Source of the DNA: Faecalibacterium prausnitzii | Lineage (GTDB): Bacteria; Bacillota; Clostridia; Oscillospirales; Ruminococcaceae | Direction of reading: 5' to 3' | NCBI GenBank assembly: GCA_002313795.1 | Contig: DCCL01000064.1 | Location: 1,832 to 9,744, forward strand | Length of the DNA stretch: 7,913 bases | Shown here: piece by piece, positions 6,266 through 7,913 of the stretch | Position numbering within the stretch: position 1 is the stretch's first letter | How the letters are laid out: each line of letters starts with the position of its first letter | Made by a program: the position numbers and the translations under genes | The notes under the pieces: generated by a model | Seen by the model: only the letters and a program-made list of their open reading frames with translations | What the model was told of the DNA's origin: nothing | Database searches by the model: none

Positions 6266-7218
6266 GCGAAATACTTCTGGAGGCAAAGGGGCTGACAAAA
6301 GAGTTTGCCCTGAAAAACAGGAAAAAAGTGTATGCCGTCTCGGATGTGTCGCTTGTGATATTCAAGGGTGAGACGCTCGCCCTTGTGGGTGAGTCCGGCT
6401 GCGGTAAGTCGACGCTCGGGCGAACGCTCACCCGGCTCATAAAGGCAACGTCCGGCGAGATAACGCTTGGCGGGACGGAAATAACATCGCTCAGTGAAAA
6501 GGACTTCGCCCCGTACCGCCGCCGCATGCAGCTCATATTTCAGGACCCTTACGCTTCGCTTGATCCGCGCATGACCGTGCGCGATATTGTCGCGGAACCG
6601 CTGAAAACCTATAAGCTCTGCTGCACAAAGGAGGAGACGACCAAGCGCGTGTGTTCGCTTCTGCGCGATGTCGGGATTCCGGAAGAGTTCCTTTACCGCT
6701 ATCCCCACCAGTTCTCCGGCGGGCAGCGCCAAAGGATAGGTATTGCCCGCGCCATCGCGCTTGACCCGGCGCTCATCGTCTGTGACGAGCCGGTTTCCGC
6801 ACTCGATGTTTCGGTGCAGAATCAGATACTCAACCTTCTGCGCCGGCTGCAGCGCGAACGCGGACTGACCTACCTTTTCATCAGCCACGATCTGTCCGTT
6901 GTACGCTTCATCTCTGACAGGATATGCGTGATGTTTCTCGGACGGCTATGCGAGATCGGCCCCACAGCCGAGGTTTACGCCGCACCGCTGCACCCGTATA
7001 CGCGCTTCCTCATCAACGCCATACCCAAGGCCGATCCCATCGCACGCTTTGAAGAAAAGCCGCTTCTGACGGGCGAACTGCCAAGTCCAACAGACCCGCC
7101 GTCCGGTTGCAGGTTTCACACGCATTGTCCCTATGCAATGGAACGCTGCCGCAGTGAAGCGCCCCAAATGCGCCCTGTTGGTAACCGCTTTGTTGCCTGC
7201 CACTGCGCGGGACGCTGA
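6262..7218 (+). CDS. ABC transporter ATP-binding protein, DppF/OppF-like
   Basis: This 318-residue ATPase is the partner of the preceding one. Walker A is GESGCGKST (43-51), Q-loop Gln94 is in IFQDPYASLDPR (the DPYxSLxPR form is typical of the F-type subunit), signature FSGGQRQR (151-158), Walker B LIVCDE with Glu176, D-loop SALD (179-182) and switch His209 (SHD). All catalytic residues are intact. The C-terminal oligo_HPY part has LHPYTRFL and GC283-x5-C289-x6-C296, with a closing C313-x-C315. The start at ATG 6262 overlaps the previous stop (ATGA 6262-6265) and has GGAGG (6250-6254) at 7-nt spacing; an upstream in-frame ATG at 6142 lies within the previous gene and is rejected. It is the last operon gene; a hairpin follows 22 nt after the stop. 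Confidence 0.95.
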   Translation: MSEILLEAKGLTKEFALKNRKKVYAVSDVSLVIFKGETLALVGESGCGKSTLGRTLTRLIKATSGEITLGGTEITSLSEKDFAPYRRRMQLIFQDPYASLDPRMTVRDIVAEPLKTYKLCCTKEETTKRVCSLLRDVGIPEEFLYRYPHQFSGGQRQRIGIARAIALDPALIVCDEPVSALDVSVQNQILNLLRRLQRERGLTYLFISHDLSVVRFISDRICVMFLGRLCEIGPTAEVYAAPLHPYTRFLINAIPKADPIARFEEKPLLTGELPSPTDPPSGCRFHTHCPYAMERCRSEAPQMRPVGNRFVACHCAGR

Positions 7219-7240
7219 ACTGATAAAATACTCATGGCAT

Positions 7241-7272
7241 TTGCTGCGCCAGTCCGCAGACTGGCGCAGTAA
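7241..7272 (+). terminator. Hairpin at the end of the ABC operon (possible terminator, no T tract)
   Basis: TTGCTGCGCCAGTC pairs with GACTGGCGCAGTAA as a 14-bp stem with one G-U pair and the 4-nt loop CGCA, starting 22 nt after the last operon stop. The stem is strong, but the sequence after it (TCCGTTTCC) lacks a proper T-run. It may be a weak or Rho-assisted terminator, or a 3'-end stabilising hairpin. Confidence 0.45.
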
Positions 7273-7319
7273 TCCGTTTCCAAAATGAGCAATTCTTGCG
7301 TTTTTATGCAAATTTGCGG

Positions 7320-7398
7320 CCAAAAGATTGCGGATTCCCACGTTGCTTCGCGCCGCGAAGCAAGCGCCCTTGGGGTGCTCCTCGGAATGACAGAACGG
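7320..7398. repeat. Dispersed intergenic repeat with internal hairpins (MITE-like)
   Basis: The stretch AAGATTGCGGATTCCCACG ... CTCCTCGGAATGACAGAACG contains two adjacent hairpins. One is TTGCTTCGC (7343-7351) with GCGAAGCAA (7355-7363). The other is AGCGCCC (7363-7369) with GGGTGCT (7373-7379), which shares A7363 with the first and has one G-U pair. Both are enclosed by ATTCC (7334-7338) and GGAAT (7384-7388). From memory, blocks of the form 'GATTCCCACG ... CTCGGAATGACA' recur between genes in many gut Clostridia. Only one copy is present here, so repetition cannot be shown from this window. Confidence 0.5.
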
Positions 7399-7443
7399 GT
7401 TTATCGACAAGCTGGCAATTATACGCTCTTTAAATTTTACAAA

Positions 7444-7457
7444 ATTCTTGCAAGAAT
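7444..7457. promoter_or_regulatory. 14-bp perfect palindrome next to a promoter (candidate operator)
   Basis: ATTCTTGCAAGAAT is a perfect 14-bp palindrome ending 3 bp before a -35 box at 7461. The position suits binding of a dimeric regulator. Its core, TTGCAA, is also found three times upstream of the ABC operon. No regulator gene is in view. Confidence 0.4.
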
Positions 7458-7460
7458 GTG

Positions 7461-7489
7461 TTGCTGGGTTGCCAGAGCCGGATTATAAT
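7461..7489 (+). promoter_or_regulatory. Sigma-A-type promoter upstream of the DUF4177-like gene
   Basis: TTGCTG (7461-7466), exactly 17 bp, then a consensus TATAAT (7484-7489). Initiation near 7496 would give a leader of about 130 nt before the ATG at 7627. This is the best promoter match in the window. Confidence 0.6.
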
Positions 7490-7550
7490 TATTATGGGTC
7501 GTTGTACACGCTCATCAAGCCGCATCATTCCCTTCCCTGCATTAAGTGCG

Positions 7551-7605
7551 ATTTTGCATCCCCGTACCATAATAATCAAGCATCGGTATCGTGCCGATGC
7601 AAAAT
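7551..7605 (+). promoter_or_regulatory. Leader with mutually exclusive inverted repeats
   Basis: ATTTTGCATC (7551-7560) and GATGCAAAAT (7596-7605) form a perfect 10-bp inverted repeat. The local hairpin GCATCGGTA (7580-7588) with TGCCGATGC (7592-7600) uses the same GATGC, so the two cannot form together. The structures end 21 to 26 nt before the ATG at 7627. A switch between them is an inference; no known riboswitch class is recognised. Confidence 0.35.
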
Positions 7606-7626
7606 ATAAAGAAAAGAGGCATTCTT

Positions 7627-7902
7627 ATGACTTACAAAACCATCGTGATCGACTACGCGCCCAAGGCAAAGAAGATGGCTGCGGCCATTGAGAAAACCGC
7701 CAACGAAAAGGCGCAGGACGGCTGGGAGCTGGTGACCTTTTCCGTGACGAACTCCGCCAAGGCGATCCTGGTGTTCCGCATGCCAGAGAGCGATGCTGCG
7801 GCTGAGGACGAATCCGCAGCCGAACCCGCAGTAGAGGAAAAAGACGATGCGGAAAGCGCCGCACAGGAGGAAACGGCCGAGGCAGTCGGTGAGGCCGAAT
7901 GA
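7627..7902 (+). CDS. Small DUF4177-like protein with acidic Ala/Glu-rich tail
   Basis: This 91-residue soluble protein of unknown function begins YKTIVIDYAPKAKKMAAAIEK. It has the hallmark DGWELV (31-36) and a final strand AILVFR (46-51), the pattern of DUF4177 domains: strand, helix, GWELV strand, then hydrophobic strand. Residues 52-91 form a probably disordered tail with about 16 Asp/Glu and 12 Ala but only one Lys. There is no signal peptide or membrane helix. ATG 7627 is chosen because AAGAGG (7614-7619) lies 7 nt upstream; the in-frame ATG at 7591 falls in the leader hairpin and has no such site. It probably has its own promoter (7461-7489), separate from the ABC operon. Codon use lacks the ATA bias of the operon. 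The stop overlaps a possible next start (ATGA 7899-7902). Family assignment is by pattern only. Confidence 0.8.
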   Translation: MTYKTIVIDYAPKAKKMAAAIEKTANEKAQDGWELVTFSVTNSAKAILVFRMPESDAAAEDESAAEPAVEEKDDAESAAQEETAEAVGEAE

Positions 7903-7913
7903 AGCAGGCCATC
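7899..7913 (+). CDS. Possible start of the next gene (edge fragment)
   Basis: ATG at 7899 overlaps the preceding stop as ATGA and opens a frame beginning Met-Lys-Gln-Ala-Ile before the window ends. GAGG (7891-7894) lies 4 nt upstream, slightly close. Five codons are too few to identify anything; this could be chance. Confidence 0.25.

Noticed and set aside
5501..6888. Two minus-strand open frames of 241 and 221 codons opposite the ATPase genes
   Set aside because: Both are antisense to intact ATPases with all motifs, are His/Arg-rich without recognisable domains, and lack start signals.
7320..7398. CRISPR array or tRNA (cloverleaf-like folding)
   Set aside because: There is only one unit with no regular spacers, and no tRNA consensus (no TTCGA-type T-loop or acceptor stem with CCA context); it fits a dispersed repeat better.
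7285..7691. Plus-strand frames of 67 and 77 codons between the operon and the DUF4177-like gene
   Set aside because: They run through the dispersed repeat, promoter and leader structures, have no good ribosome binding site and no recognisable similarity.

Overview
The window looks like chromosomal DNA of a low-to-mid GC Gram-positive Clostridia-type bacterium, probably a gut Oscillospiraceae or relative. The grounds are strong GGAGG-type ribosome binding sites, two TTG starts, a lipoprotein signal on the solute-binding protein, a Clostridia-style GT4 glycosyltransferase, a serine-recombinase remnant of the kind carried by Firmicutes conjugative elements, and a dispersed intergenic repeat ending in CTCGGAATGACA. 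The taxonomic call is inference; no rRNA or marker gene is present.

Layout. (1) 1-1167, minus strand: nearly complete GT4 glycosyltransferase whose C-terminus runs off the left edge. (2) 1249-1602, plus strand: decayed C-terminal part of a large serine recombinase with two in-frame stops and an internal deletion, followed by a small hairpin-T6 terminator. (3) 1640-1746: promoter region with TATAAT and three TTGCAA cores. (4) 1747-7218, plus strand: a complete five-gene peptide/nickel-type ABC importer operon in the order binding lipoprotein, permease B, permease C, ATPase D, ATPase F. The junctions are tight (start within 3 nt of the stop, 13 nt, 4-nt overlap), except for a 73-nt gap after the binding protein that holds a 20-bp hairpin. 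(5) 7219-7626: non-coding region with a post-operon hairpin, a dispersed structured repeat, a good promoter with an adjacent 14-bp palindrome, and a leader with competing inverted repeats. (6) 7627-7902, plus strand: a DUF4177-like small protein with an acidic Ala/Glu tail; its stop overlaps a possible next start.

How the parts work together. The lipoprotein should capture a peptide-like or other small solute outside the membrane and pass it to the B/C permease pair. ATPases D and F power import. The hairpin between the binding-protein gene and the first permease gene is placed where such operons commonly set the excess of binding protein over membrane parts. Substrate cannot be read from sequence.

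Nothing here is clearly a new biological system. The points most worth following are the recombinase remnant beside an operon whose ATA codon use differs sharply from the flanking genes (possible transfer), the intercistronic hairpin, and the structured leader before the DUF4177-like gene.
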